This document shows, one piece after another, positions 33,339 through 41,317 of a DNA stretch of 64,000 nucleotides. The notes under the pieces are model-generated. The model saw nothing but the letters and a program-made list of their open reading frames with translations. It ran no database searches and was not told the origin of the DNA. Both the position numbers and the translations under genes were made by a program. Source of the stretch: Pseudomonas fluorescens (GTDB lineage Bacteria; Pseudomonadota; Gammaproteobacteria; Pseudomonadales; Pseudomonadaceae); assembly GCF_003732425.1 (NCBI RefSeq), contig NZ_MOBX01000015.1:576303-640302 (forward strand), written 5' to 3'. How positions within the stretch are numbered: position 1 is the first letter of the stretch; each line of letters begins with the position of its first letter.

Positions 33339-34658
33339 ATGGATAACTCCAACACCCTGCCACTTGGGTCGGCTGCCGTGCCGGCCAAAGAAAGAACCAC
33401 CGCCAGCCGGATCAAATCGATCTTCAGCGGTTCCGTCGGCAACATGGTCGAGTGGTACGACTGGTACGTGTATGCCGCCTTCTCCCTGTACTTCGCAAAA
33501 ACCTTCTTCCCCGCCGGTTCCACCACTGCCCAACTGATGAACACCGCCGCAATTTTCGCCGTCGGTTTTCTGATGCGCCCGATCGGTGGCTGGCTGATGG
33601 GCATGTACGCCGACAAGGTCGGCCGTAAAAAAGCCCTGATGGCGTCGGTTTACCTGATGTGCTTCGGCTCGCTGTTGATCGCCCTCAGCCCAAACTACGA
33701 AACCATCGGCATCGGCGCGCCGATCCTGTTGGTGTTCGCCCGTCTGCTGCAAGGCCTGTCGGTCGGTGGCGAATACGGCACCTCGGCGACTTATCTCTCG
33801 GAAATGGCGACCAAGGAACGTCGCGGCTTCTTCTCCAGTTTCCAGTACGTGACGCTGATTTCCGGCCAGCTCATCGCCCTGGGCGTATTGATCGTGCTGC
33901 AGAACGTGCTGACCACGGAACAGCTGTACGCATGGGGCTGGCGTATTCCGTTCGCCATCGGCGCGCTGTGTGCGGTGGTGGCGCTGTACCTGCGTCGTGG
34001 CATGGAAGAAACCGAGTCGTTCACCAAGAAAGAGAAATCCAAGGAAAGCGCCATGCGCACCTTGATGCGCCACCCCAAAGAGCTGTTGACCGTGGTCGGC
34101 CTGACCATGGGTGGCACCCTGGCGTTCTACACCTACACCACCTACATGCAGAAATACCTGGTGAACACCGTCGGCATGAGCATCTCCGACTCGACCACCA
34201 TTTCTGCCGCCACGCTGTTCCTGTTCATGTGCCTGCAACCGATCATCGGTGGCCTCTCGGACAAGATCGGTCGTCGTCCGATCCTGATCGCCTTTGGCGT
34301 GCTGGGGACGATCTTCACCGTGCCAATCCTGATGACCCTGCACACCATTCAGACCTGGTGGGGCGCGTTCTTCCTGATCATGGCGGCGCTGATCATCGTC
34401 AGCGGCTACACCTCGATCAACGCGGTGGTGAAAGCTGAATTGTTCCCGACGGAAATCCGCGCGCTGGGCGTTGGCCTGCCGTACGCACTGACCGTGTCGA
34501 TCTTCGGCGGCACCGCTGAATACATCGCGCTGTGGTTCAAGAGCATCGGCATGGAAACCGGTTACTACTGGTATGTGACGGCGTGCATCGCGGTGTCGTT
34601 GCTGGTGTACATCACCATGAAGGACACCCAGAAGCATTCGCGGATCGTGACTGACTGA
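33339..34658 (+). CDS. kgtP: Alpha-ketoglutarate permease (MFS)
   Basis: A 439-residue, 12-helix proton symporter of the metabolite:H+ branch of the MFS. Seen: GNMVEWYDWYVYAAFSLYFAK at the N-terminus (split motif of KgtP/ShiA/ProP), the loop-2 motif GMYADKVGRKKAL, RLLQGLSVGGEYGTSATYL, and the loop 8-9 repeat GGLSDKIGRRPIL. Residue set and context point to alpha-ketoglutarate uptake; sugars or shikimate are less likely. Controlled by the sigma-54 promoter at 33261 and probably by MifR, whose gene is directly upstream. Ribosome site GAAGGA. An inverted repeat and a REP pair follow. Confidence 0.87.
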   Translation: MDNSNTLPLGSAAVPAKERTTASRIKSIFSGSVGNMVEWYDWYVYAAFSLYFAKTFFPAGSTTAQLMNTAAIFAVGFLMRPIGGWLMGMYADKVGRKKALMASVYLMCFGSLLIALSPNYETIGIGAPILLVFARLLQGLSVGGEYGTSATYLSEMATKERRGFFSSFQYVTLISGQLIALGVLIVLQNVLTTEQLYAWGWRIPFAIGALCAVVALYLRRGMEETESFTKKEKSKESAMRTLMRHPKELLTVVGLTMGGTLAFYTYTTYMQKYLVNTVGMSISDSTTISAATLFLFMCLQPIIGGLSDKIGRRPILIAFGVLGTIFTVPILMTLHTIQTWWGAFFLIMAALIIVSGYTSINAVVKAELFPTEIRALGVGLPYALTVSIFGGTAEYIALWFKSIGMETGYYWYVTACIAVSLLVYITMKDTQKHSRIVTD

Positions 34659-35038
34659 TCGCGTTTCACAGCCACTGCAACGGTGGCTGTGATGGACTCT
34701 TCGCGAGCAGACTCGCTCCCACATCTGGAATGCATTTCCCTGTGGGAGAGAGCCTGCTCGCGATTGGGTCACCGCGTTATCCAGACCTGCATGAAAAATC
34801 CCTCACACACGCCGCACAGCGATTAATCGCTAATTAATGCTGCCCCTGCATCCTGCAATCACCTGATCGATGACCTGCGCGACGCTCGCTTCGACGACGC
34901 AAGCGATTTAAATACGCCGCCCTTAATATCGAGTTAATCGATTGTTTTTAGCATTATTTTGCGCTTTTCAATCAATTTAATTGGCGTAGCATTAAACCCA
35001 TGCAAGACACACCCGCCAACGAATCTGGAGTAACCGAC
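34659..35038. other. Gene-free stretch after kgtP
   Basis: Holds a terminator-like hairpin (CACAGCCAC / GTGGCTGTG, 34667-34691, no T run), a REP doublet (34700-34764), and then an AT-rich segment from about 34815 that contrasts with the surrounding DNA and should contain the promoter of the repeat-protein gene (for example TTTTAGCATTATTTTGC around 34945). Confidence 0.6.
34700..34764. repeat. REP doublet
   Basis: TTCGCGAGCAGACTCGCTCC and GGGAGAGAGCCTGCTCGCGA facing each other, slightly diverged from the consensus. Confidence 0.75.
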
Positions 35039-35371
35039 ATGAAAACCAAACTGATCCTTGCCTTCGCCCTGTCCGTACTGGCTGCCAACACCTTCGCCGC
35101 CGACGGTTACGACCGCACGGGTTCCGCCGTTGCTGCTGATGGTTATGACCGCACCGGTTCTGCTGCTGTCGCTGAAAATGGCTATGACCGTACCGGCTCC
35201 GCGACCTTCGCTGAAGATGGCTACGACCGCACTGGCTCCGCGACTTTCGCTGAAGATGGCTATGACCGCACCGGCTCCGCGACCTTCGCTGAAGACGGCT
35301 ACGACCGCACTGGCTCCGCGACTTTCGCTGCCGACGGTTATGACCGCACTCAATCGGCTGCCATCAGCTAA
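35039..35371 (+). CDS. Secreted protein of seven DGYDRTGSA repeats
   Basis: A 110-residue protein: a Sec signal peptide (MKTKLILAFALSVLAANTFA, cleavage after TFA) followed only by seven tandem units of 12-13 residues with the invariant core GYDRTGSA (last copy GYDRTQSA). Repeats 3-6 are nearly identical in DNA (39-base period), suggesting recent copy-number change. No cysteine, no membrane anchor. The start has GGAG 8 bases upstream; an earlier ATG (35000) would bury the signal peptide. Function unknown; the regular Asp/Tyr/Arg pattern might bind metal, a ligand or self-assemble. It has its own terminator-like hairpin. Confidence 0.85.
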   Translation: MKTKLILAFALSVLAANTFAADGYDRTGSAVAADGYDRTGSAAVAENGYDRTGSATFAEDGYDRTGSATFAEDGYDRTGSATFAEDGYDRTGSATFAADGYDRTQSAAIS

Positions 35372-35390
35372 CCCCTACTGTAAAGCGCAC

Positions 35391-35410
35391 AGCCCGGCTT
35401 CGGCCGGGCT
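35391..35410 (+). terminator. Terminator-like hairpin after the repeat protein
   Basis: AGCCCGGC-TTCG-GCCGGGCT, an 8-bp stem with a stable TTCG loop, 20 bases after the stop; followed by a weak T-containing stretch. Confidence 0.6.
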
Positions 35411-35451
35411 TAGTCATTTCTGGGCGATGACAATGTTCCGAACCCCACAAA

Positions 35452-35483
35452 AATCCCCTGTAGGCCTTCGCCTACAGGGGATT
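35452..35483. other. Perfect 14-bp hairpin between genes
   Basis: AATCCCCTGTAGGC and its exact complement separated by CTTC, flanked by AACCCCA and TTGGGGTT that can extend the stem. No T run on either side, so more than a simple terminator is possible (mRNA stability element or repeat-family member). Confidence 0.55.
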
Positions 35484-35558
35484 GGGGTTTGGCTGGAAAT
35501 ATGTGGGGCAGCCTTGCACTATGGCTCCCTTCAGAACGCAGCCTCAGGATCACCCGCC

Positions 35559-36188
35559 ATGCCCGATGACATCCATTTCTACGAACCCGCCAACGGCCAC
35601 GGCCTGCCCCACGATCCGTTCAATGCCATCGTCGGCCCACGCCCGATCGGCTGGATTTCTTCACAGGATGCCCACGGCCAGTTGAACCTGGCGCCGTACA
35701 GCTTCTTCAACGCCTTCAACTACATTCCGCCGATCATTGGTTTTTCCAGCGTCGGGCGTAAAGACAGCCTGAACAATATCGAGCAAACCGGCGAATTCGT
35801 CTGGAACCTCGCCACCCGCCCGTTGGCCGAGCAGATGAACCAGAGCTGCGCAATGGTCGCGCCTGAGGTCAACGAATTTGAATTGGCGGGATTGACGACG
35901 GTGGCGTCAAAAGTGATTTCGGTGCCACGGGTCGCCGAAAGTCCGGTGTCCTTCGAGTGCAAGGTCACGCAGATCATTCAGTTGCAGCGCGCCGATGGCG
36001 AAACCGTGCCGAGCTGGCTGATCCTCGGCGAAGTGGTCGCCGTGCATATCGCCAAGTGGCTGTTGAAGGACGGCATCTACGACACCGCCGCAGCAGAACC
36101 GATTCTGCGCGGCGGTGGGCCGGCGGATTACTTCCAGCTGGGGCCGGAGGCCCTGTTCAAGATGTGGCGTCCGGGCGCGAACAAGTAA
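35559..36188 (+). CDS. Flavin reductase family (FMN-binding split barrel) protein
   Basis: A 209-residue protein with the flavin-reductase-like fold. PRPIGWISSQDAHGQLNLAPYSFFNAFNYIPPIIGFSS is characteristic (FMN-binding region, residues about 26-63), with DSLNNIEQTGEFVWNLAT next. It probably binds FMN and reduces flavin with NAD(P)H for a partner, or is an oxidoreductase itself. The frame stays open through the upstream repeat gene, but AGGA sits 8 bases before the ATG at 35559 and homologs begin there. Confidence 0.85.
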   Translation: MPDDIHFYEPANGHGLPHDPFNAIVGPRPIGWISSQDAHGQLNLAPYSFFNAFNYIPPIIGFSSVGRKDSLNNIEQTGEFVWNLATRPLAEQMNQSCAMVAPEVNEFELAGLTTVASKVISVPRVAESPVSFECKVTQIIQLQRADGETVPSWLILGEVVAVHIAKWLLKDGIYDTAAAEPILRGGGPADYFQLGPEALFKMWRPGANK

Positions 36189-36192
36189 CGCG

Positions 36193-36435
36193 TTACCAGA
36201 TCAACTCGGCGTCTTCAGTGACGCCCTTGAGGTTATCCAGCTCATTGATGGCCGCTTCATCGGCGGCAATGGCGCCGGGGAAAATCTGGTCATTCAACAG
36301 TTTGTGAAAGCGTGGTGCACCGCCATCGACCAGGGCCTTGACCGCGATTGCCGCGTGATAGCCCTTGTTGCCGCCCAACTCGACGGGGACGACTGCGGAA
36401 ACTGCTTCGAAGTGCTCGAACTCTTTACGTGCCAT
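36193..36435 (-). CDS. Conserved small hypothetical protein
   Basis: 80 residues, acidic, soluble, with no signal or membrane segment (MARKEFEHFEAVSAVVPVEL... VTEDAELIW). Coding-like composition on this strand, convergent with the flavin reductase gene (5 bases apart). I do not recognise the family. It could be cotranscribed with the monooxygenase-like gene 43 bases upstream. Confidence 0.6.
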   Translation of the reverse strand: MARKEFEHFEAVSAVVPVELGGNKGYHAAIAVKALVDGGAPRFHKLLNDQIFPGAIAADEAAINELDNLKGVTEDAELIW

Positions 36436-36478
36436 GTCACATATCCCGGCTCAGACAAACAAGCCGGACATTAAACCC

Positions 36479-36832
36479 TCAACCGACGAGTTTGTGTACC
36501 GGCGCCGGGCATTGACCGAGGGCTTGCGCCGCCGACACGTCTTTGAACGTGTGGAAATCGAGGCTGTTGACCACCAGTTCCTGCACCAGCTCGGCGAAAA
36601 TTTCCATCGCCGGGCTGTTGAAGTAGTGGGTCATCATTTGCTGGCTGCTCCAGAACCCGCAGACCAGCCACAACTCGGGATCACACTGCGAATGCTGCAA
36701 GGCAAAGCTCAGGCAACCGGGGGCGGCGCGGGACGGCTCGATCAACGCGCTCAGGCGTACACCGAGTTCCGCCGAACGCCCGGCGCGCGCTCGAACGAAG
36801 GCCATATGACTGACGGGAATCTGCTTGGACAT
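36479..36832 (-). CDS. Antibiotic biosynthesis monooxygenase (ABM) domain protein
   Basis: 117 residues with a ferredoxin-like ABM fold: SHMAFVRARAGRSAELGVRLSALIEPSRAAPGCLSFALQHS (first beta-alpha unit, residues about 10-50) followed by ELWLVCGFWSSQQMMTHYFNSPAM. Such proteins range from small heme-free monooxygenases to quinone-modifying enzymes; the substrate here is unknown. I chose the ATG at 36832 because GGGAGGG lies upstream and the longer frame has no ribosome site. Confidence 0.75.
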   Translation of the reverse strand: MSKQIPVSHMAFVRARAGRSAELGVRLSALIEPSRAAPGCLSFALQHSQCDPELWLVCGFWSSQQMMTHYFNSPAMEIFAELVQELVVNSLDFHTFKDVSAAQALGQCPAPVHKLVG

Positions 36833-37229
36833 GTTCAACCCTCCCAGGGAGTCGCGTGGCAGCCGGGGGACGGGCTGCGACAGGATCAAAGGTTAAGGGC
36901 CGCACGCCGGGCGCCGTTAGTCGATTTCTGCCGTCGCGTTGCACAATCCTGCGAGACTGCATGCAGGACCTGTAACAACCTGTAAAACTGCGTCACACGT
37001 CTGTCATGCGCGTTTTGTGTAGGAGCTGCCGAAGGCTGCGATCTTTTGATTTTGCCTTAAAGATCAACAGATCGCCGCCTTCGGCAGCTCCTACAGGGTT
37101 GGATCGCGGCAGGCGCGGAAACACCCCGGGGCAGAATCAGGCAAGCATTTCGCAGGATGTGTCTACCGCTGGCGCTTGCACAAACATATGCTCTGCTCCA
37201 TTCCACCTCCCCTGCCGAGGATGCCGTGC
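36833..37229. other. Gene-free stretch before the AraC gene
   Basis: 397 bases between divergent genes. It holds a long inverted repeat (37018-37096) and otherwise presumably the two promoters; no clear operator or RNA seen. Confidence 0.5.
37018..37096. repeat. Inverted intergenic repeat (GTAGGAGCTGCCGAAGG family)
   Basis: TGTAGGAGCTGCCGAAGG and CCTTCGGCAGCTCCTACA arms with GATC-containing inner arms. Related copies occur at 54104-54186 and, degraded, 62482-62561. Confidence 0.75.
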
Positions 37230-38159
37230 ATGACGTCATTCGATCGTTTTCAAGCCAAACCCACCGCTGACATGGAAAAACAGCGCGCGGAACTGGCGGC
37301 GATCATCCGCCGCAACACCACCGACGATGGCAGCTACGAGACCGCCATCGGCTCGCTGTTCATGTCGCGTCACACCCGATCCCACGACTTCGCCCCGGTG
37401 CTTGCGCAACCGGCGCTGTGCATCATGGCGCAGGGACGCAAAGAGGTGCGGCTGGCCGACGAGTTCTTCAATTACGACCCGCTGAATTATCTGGTGGTGT
37501 CGGTTTCGATGCCGTTGAGCGGGCGCGTGGTCAATGTCTCGCCGCAAGAACCGATCCTCGCCGTGCGCCTGGATATCGACCCGACCGAAATCACCGCGCT
37601 GATCGCTGACGCCGGCCCGATGGGCGTGCCGACCCGGCCGACCGGGCGTGGTTTGTATGTCGAACAGATCGACAGCTCCATGCTCGATGCGGTGCTGCGT
37701 CTGGCGCGCCTGCTCGATGCGCCGAAAGACATCGCCATGCTCGCGCCGTTGATTCGCCGGGAGATTCTTTATCGCTTGCTGCGCAGCCCGCAGGGGCATC
37801 GCTTGTATGAGATCGCGATTGCCAACAGTCAGAGCCACCGCATCAGCCAGGCAATCAAATGGCTCAACGGCAACTTCGAACAACCGCTGCGCATCGATGA
37901 CCTGGCGAAAGAAGTGAACCTCAGCGTGTCGACCTTGCATCACCGCTTCAAGGCGATGACGGCGATGAGTCCGTTGCAGTATCAGAAGCAGTTGCGCCTG
38001 CAAGAAGCGCGGCGCCTGATGCTGGCCGAAGGGCTGGAAGCGTCGGCGGCGGGGTATCGCGTCGGGTATGAAAGTCCGTCGCAGTTCAGCCGCGAGTACA
38101 GCCGCTTGTTTGGTGCGCCGCCGTTAAGGGATCTGGCGCGGTTGCGGCTGTCAGTCTGA
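37230..38159 (+). CDS. AraC-family regulator with AraC_N (type I) domain
   Basis: A 309-residue regulator: N-terminal AraC-type-2/AraC_N region (SLFMSRHTRSHDFAPVLAQPALCIMAQGRKEVRL) and a C-terminal pair of helix-turn-helix motifs (LRIDDLAKEVNLSVSTLHHRFKAMTAMSPLQYQKQLRLQEARRLM and AGYRVGYESPSQFSREYSRLFG). Many relatives control neighbouring oxidoreductase genes in response to aldehydes, but the effector is unknown here. The ATG at 37230 has GAGG 9 bases before it; two upstream ATGs are worse placed. No target gene is evident; the divergent ABM gene is possible. Confidence 0.85.
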   Translation: MTSFDRFQAKPTADMEKQRAELAAIIRRNTTDDGSYETAIGSLFMSRHTRSHDFAPVLAQPALCIMAQGRKEVRLADEFFNYDPLNYLVVSVSMPLSGRVVNVSPQEPILAVRLDIDPTEITALIADAGPMGVPTRPTGRGLYVEQIDSSMLDAVLRLARLLDAPKDIAMLAPLIRREILYRLLRSPQGHRLYEIAIANSQSHRISQAIKWLNGNFEQPLRIDDLAKEVNLSVSTLHHRFKAMTAMSPLQYQKQLRLQEARRLMLAEGLEASAAGYRVGYESPSQFSREYSRLFGAPPLRDLARLRLSV

Positions 38160-38188
38160 TCCAGACTTTGCTTTGTATCGACTGACGC

Positions 38189-38266
38189 TTTCGCGAGCAG
38201 GCTCGCTCCCACATTGGATCTGTGATCGACACAGATCCCCTGTGGGAGCGAGCCTGCTCGCGAAGA
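38189..38266. repeat. REP doublet
   Basis: Facing TTCGCGAGCAGGCTCGCTCC and GGGAGCGAGCCTGCTCGCGA arms between two convergent genes; likely ends both transcripts. Confidence 0.8.
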
Positions 38267-38294
38267 GGCCAGAATGATCAGCGAAAAATCCGGA

Positions 38295-39350
38295 TCAGCC
38301 CCCCAACACCCGACACGCCTCCGCCGGCAACGTGACCGACACCGGATGGCCGATCCCCAATCCGATCCCCTGACACGGCGTACTCAACGCCGTAAACGTC
38401 ACGCCGGAACACTCCACCGTCGTCTCGATGGTCGCGCCGATATCGCGCACGAACGTCACTTTGCCGAGCAAACGATTACCCGCCGTGGCCTGCGCTGCCG
38501 ACAGTTGCAGGTCTTCCGGACGAATCAGCATTTTCACTTTCTGCCCGACGACGATGCTGCTGCAGATCGGCACTTGCAGCGCGTCGCCACCCGGCAGGCT
38601 GACCTTGCCGTCGCCCAGTGCCGTGGCCGGGAAGATGTTGCCCGAACCAATGAAGTCAGCGACAAACTCGTTGGCCGGGTGCCGATAGATTTCAATCGGC
38701 GTACCGACCTGCTGCACCTTGTGCTCGCCCAGCACCACGACGATATCGGCCATGGTCATCGCTTCGCGCTGATCGTGGGTGACCATGATCGTGGTGATGT
38801 TCAAGCGCTGTTGCAATTGACGGATTTCCACCTGCATCGATTCGCGCAACTTCGCATCGAGTGCCGACAGCGGTTCGTCGAGCAGGAGGATTTTCGGGTG
38901 CGAAGCAATCGCCCGGGCGATCGCCACGCGTTGGCGCTGACCACCGGAGAGCTTCGCCACCGGACGATCGATCATCGCTTGCAGCTGAATCAACTCCAGC
39001 AACTCGACCACGCGCTTGTGCTGATCAGCCTTGCTGACGCCGCGCAGTTTCAGTGGGTAGGCGATGTTCTCGCCGACGGTCATGTGCGGGAACAGCGCCA
39101 GCGACTGAAAGACCATGCCGAAATTACGCAGGTGCGCCGGGGTCTGGCCGATGTCCTCACCGTCCAGGCGAATCTCGCCGCCAGTGAGGGTTTCCAGCCC
39201 GGCGATCATCCGCAACAAGGTGGTTTTACCGCAGCCGGACGGGCCGAGGAAACACACCAGTTTGCCTTCCGGCAAATGCAGGTTGACGTCTTGTACCGCG
39301 CACGCCGAGCCGTAGAATTTCTCGACGTTTTCCAGAATCAGACCAGTCAT
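38295..39350 (-). CDS. ABC transporter ATP-binding protein (PotA-like)
   Basis: A 351-residue importer ATPase. Seen: GPSGCGKTT (Walker A), Q-loop NFGMVFQSLALFP, signature LSGGQRQRVAIARA, LLLDEPLSALD (Walker B/D-loop) and the switch THDQREAM, followed by a C-terminal TOBE-type regulatory domain (about residues 270-350). The polyamine/opine/iron branch (PotA, FbpC, PhnT) fits best. It is the last gene of a minus-strand series: decarboxylase, aldehyde dehydrogenase, binding protein, two permeases, ATPase. Ribosome site GAGG. Confidence 0.88.
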   Translation of the reverse strand: MTGLILENVEKFYGSACAVQDVNLHLPEGKLVCFLGPSGCGKTTLLRMIAGLETLTGGEIRLDGEDIGQTPAHLRNFGMVFQSLALFPHMTVGENIAYPLKLRGVSKADQHKRVVELLELIQLQAMIDRPVAKLSGGQRQRVAIARAIASHPKILLLDEPLSALDAKLRESMQVEIRQLQQRLNITTIMVTHDQREAMTMADIVVVLGEHKVQQVGTPIEIYRHPANEFVADFIGSGNIFPATALGDGKVSLPGGDALQVPICSSIVVGQKVKMLIRPEDLQLSAAQATAGNRLLGKVTFVRDIGATIETTVECSGVTFTALSTPCQGIGLGIGHPVSVTLPAEACRVLGG

Positions 39351-39363
39351 GTTGCACCTCAAA

Positions 39364-40212
39364 TCAAAAGGAAACGCCGCCCTCGCCGACCAGCTTCTCC
39401 AGCGCCCAGATCAGGACGAAGTCGATCAGCACGATCAGCACGGCAAACGAGAACACGGTAGGGTCGAGCGATGACACGGTGCGGCTGTACATCCAGATCG
39501 GCACGGTCATGACGTCGATGGTGTAGAGGAAATAGGTCACGGTGAATTCGTTGAACGAGACGATGAACGCCAGCAGCATCCCCGCGAGAATCCCCGATTT
39601 CATCAACGGCACCACCACATCGACAATTGCACGCAATGGCGAAGCACCGAGCATCCGCGCCGCTTCCTCGACTTCGCTGCCGATGGAAAGCATCGCTGCG
39701 GTGCAGTTCTTCACCACAAACGGCAGCGCCAGAATCACGTGGGCAATCACCAGCCGCGAAGTGGTCAGGTGGAACGGCAGGCTGTCGAACACCAACAGCA
39801 AGGCCAGGCCCAGCACCACCATCGGGAACACCAGCGGCAGCGACATCAGTTGCAGCGCCACGGCTTTGCCACGGAACTCGCAACGGGTCAGCGCATAGGC
39901 GGCAGGCACCGCGATCAGCGTGGCAAAAACCATGGTCAGGCACGACACCAACAGGCTGGTGGCCATCGCCTGACCGAGGCTGAGCACGTCGCTGGCATCC
40001 GGCGACACGAAGGTGTGCCAGGCCGCTTTGTACCATTGCAGGCTATAGCTGCTCGGCGGGAAGTCGAGGTTTGACGCACCGCTGAACGACATGACGATCA
40101 TGGTCAGGATCGGCAACACCGCCAGCAGCAGAATGAAGCCGGAGAGGATGCCGGCGAACTTGCCGGTTTCGCCAGGCAGCAGCGCCATGCGCTTCTTGGT
40201 CAGAGCACTCAT
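39364..40212 (-). CDS. ABC transporter permease (PotC/PotI-like)
   Basis: 282 residues, six membrane helices, with the coupling motif EEAARMLGASPLRAIVDVVVPLMKSGI (EAA loop) about residues 170-200. It overlaps the preceding permease gene by 4 bases (ATGA), so their synthesis is coupled. Together the permeases form the inner-membrane channel for the substrate delivered by the binding protein at 41318. Confidence 0.88.
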   Translation of the reverse strand: MSALTKKRMALLPGETGKFAGILSGFILLLAVLPILTMIVMSFSGASNLDFPPSSYSLQWYKAAWHTFVSPDASDVLSLGQAMATSLLVSCLTMVFATLIAVPAAYALTRCEFRGKAVALQLMSLPLVFPMVVLGLALLLVFDSLPFHLTTSRLVIAHVILALPFVVKNCTAAMLSIGSEVEEAARMLGASPLRAIVDVVVPLMKSGILAGMLLAFIVSFNEFTVTYFLYTIDVMTVPIWMYSRTVSSLDPTVFSFAVLIVLIDFVLIWALEKLVGEGGVSF

Positions 40213-41117
40213 TGCGAAGCCTCCAGCAGACGCCGACGGCGGCCAGTGATGTATTCGGACAGGGTCATGATCGCCAGCGTGGTGATAATCAGCACGACAC
40301 CGGCTGCCGACGCGGCGGGCCAGTTCATCAGCGGCGCGATCTGGTCATGCACCATCACCGCGAGCATCGGCACGCGACGGCCACCGAGCAGCAACGGCAC
40401 CACGAAGCTGCTGGCGTTGTAGGCGAACACCAGCGTCGCGCCGGTGATGATCCCCGGCAGGCTCATCGGTAGCACCACTTGGCGGAACACCTGAAAACGG
40501 CTGGCGCCGAGGGTCGCAGCGGCCTCTTCATAAGTACGCGCCACACCGCGCATAGCACTGGCAATCGGCAGCACGGCGAGCGGAAACGCGGTTTGCACCA
40601 GGCCCATCAACACGCCGTTCTGGTTGTACAGCAACATGATCGGGCGCTTGATCAGGCCGAGTCCCATCAGCGCCTGATTGAGCATGCCGCCGGGGCCGAG
40701 AATCACCAGCCAGCCGTAGCTTTGCAGCAGCAGGTTGACCAGCAACGGCAGCAGCACCGCTGCGAGGAATATCCGCCGCAGAAACGGCGAGGTCAGCCGC
40801 GACATGGTGTACGCCACCGGGATCGCCAGCACCACGGCAATCACCGCGCTGATAAGCGCCAGACGCAAAGTCAGCAGCAAGGATTTCAGGTAATAGGGTT
40901 CGAGCAACTGGGCGTAACTGGCCAGGCTGAAACCGCTCCACTCGGCGCCTTTGGTGCCGACGCTCATGCGCAGCACCAGCAGGCTGGCGGCGATCAGCAC
41001 GCCGAGAAACAGCATCGACGGCGTGAGGAAAAACCACGCCCGCGCGGTCGGCGAAACACCGCGCACCGGGCGCATGGCCGCGGCGCCGACCGGTTGGGTC
41101 AGGGATTGATGTTCCAT
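40209..41117 (-). CDS. ABC transporter permease (PotB/PotH-like)
   Basis: 302 residues; six membrane helices after a short cytoplasmic N-terminus (SPTARAWFFLTPSMLFLGVL), and the EAA loop TYEEAAATLGASRFQVFRQVVLPMSLPGI. I use the ATG at 41117; a TTG nine codons earlier is open, and the ribosome site is weak for both. A 200-base gap with an inverted repeat separates it from the binding-protein gene, which may lower its expression relative to that gene. Confidence 0.86.
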   Translation of the reverse strand: MEHQSLTQPVGAAAMRPVRGVSPTARAWFFLTPSMLFLGVLIAASLLVLRMSVGTKGAEWSGFSLASYAQLLEPYYLKSLLLTLRLALISAVIAVVLAIPVAYTMSRLTSPFLRRIFLAAVLLPLLVNLLLQSYGWLVILGPGGMLNQALMGLGLIKRPIMLLYNQNGVLMGLVQTAFPLAVLPIASAMRGVARTYEEAAATLGASRFQVFRQVVLPMSLPGIITGATLVFAYNASSFVVPLLLGGRRVPMLAVMVHDQIAPLMNWPAASAAGVVLIITTLAIMTLSEYITGRRRRLLEASQ

Positions 41118-41168
41118 AGCAATGATCTCGTCAATGGAAAACAACAGGATGCAAATCCGGGCAAAAAC

Positions 41169-41296
41169 CTGTGGCGAGGGAGCTTGCTCCCGCTGGGGCG
41201 CGAAGCGGCCCCATCAATGAGTGAATGCACTCGCGAGGTTGCCGTTCAGATTGCGGCAGCTTCGCAGCCGAGCGGGAGCAAGCTCCCTCGCCACAA
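41169..41296. repeat. Inverted intergenic repeat (GTGGCGAGGGAGCTTGC family)
   Basis: TGTGGCGAGGGAGCTTGC and GCAAGCTCCCTCGCCACA ends around a diverged middle, inside the ABC operon between binding protein and permease. Relatives at 47728-47848 and 55150-55272. Within an operon it can stabilise the upstream mRNA. Confidence 0.75.
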
Positions 41297-41317
41297 AAGA
41301 TCTTCAGGTCTCGGAAA

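Noticed and set aside
35100..35350. Regular 39-base direct repeats resembling a small CRISPR array
   Set aside because: No spacers; the repeats are contiguous codons of the GYDRTGSA protein and keep frame.
34934..35353. Minus-strand open frame opposite the repeat protein
   Set aside because: A shadow of the repeats (GAGAVIAIFSE pattern) with no ribosome site; the plus strand has a signal peptide.
35058..35558. N-terminal extension of the flavin reductase through the repeat gene
   Set aside because: It is the repeat gene read in another frame; AGGA marks the start at 35559.
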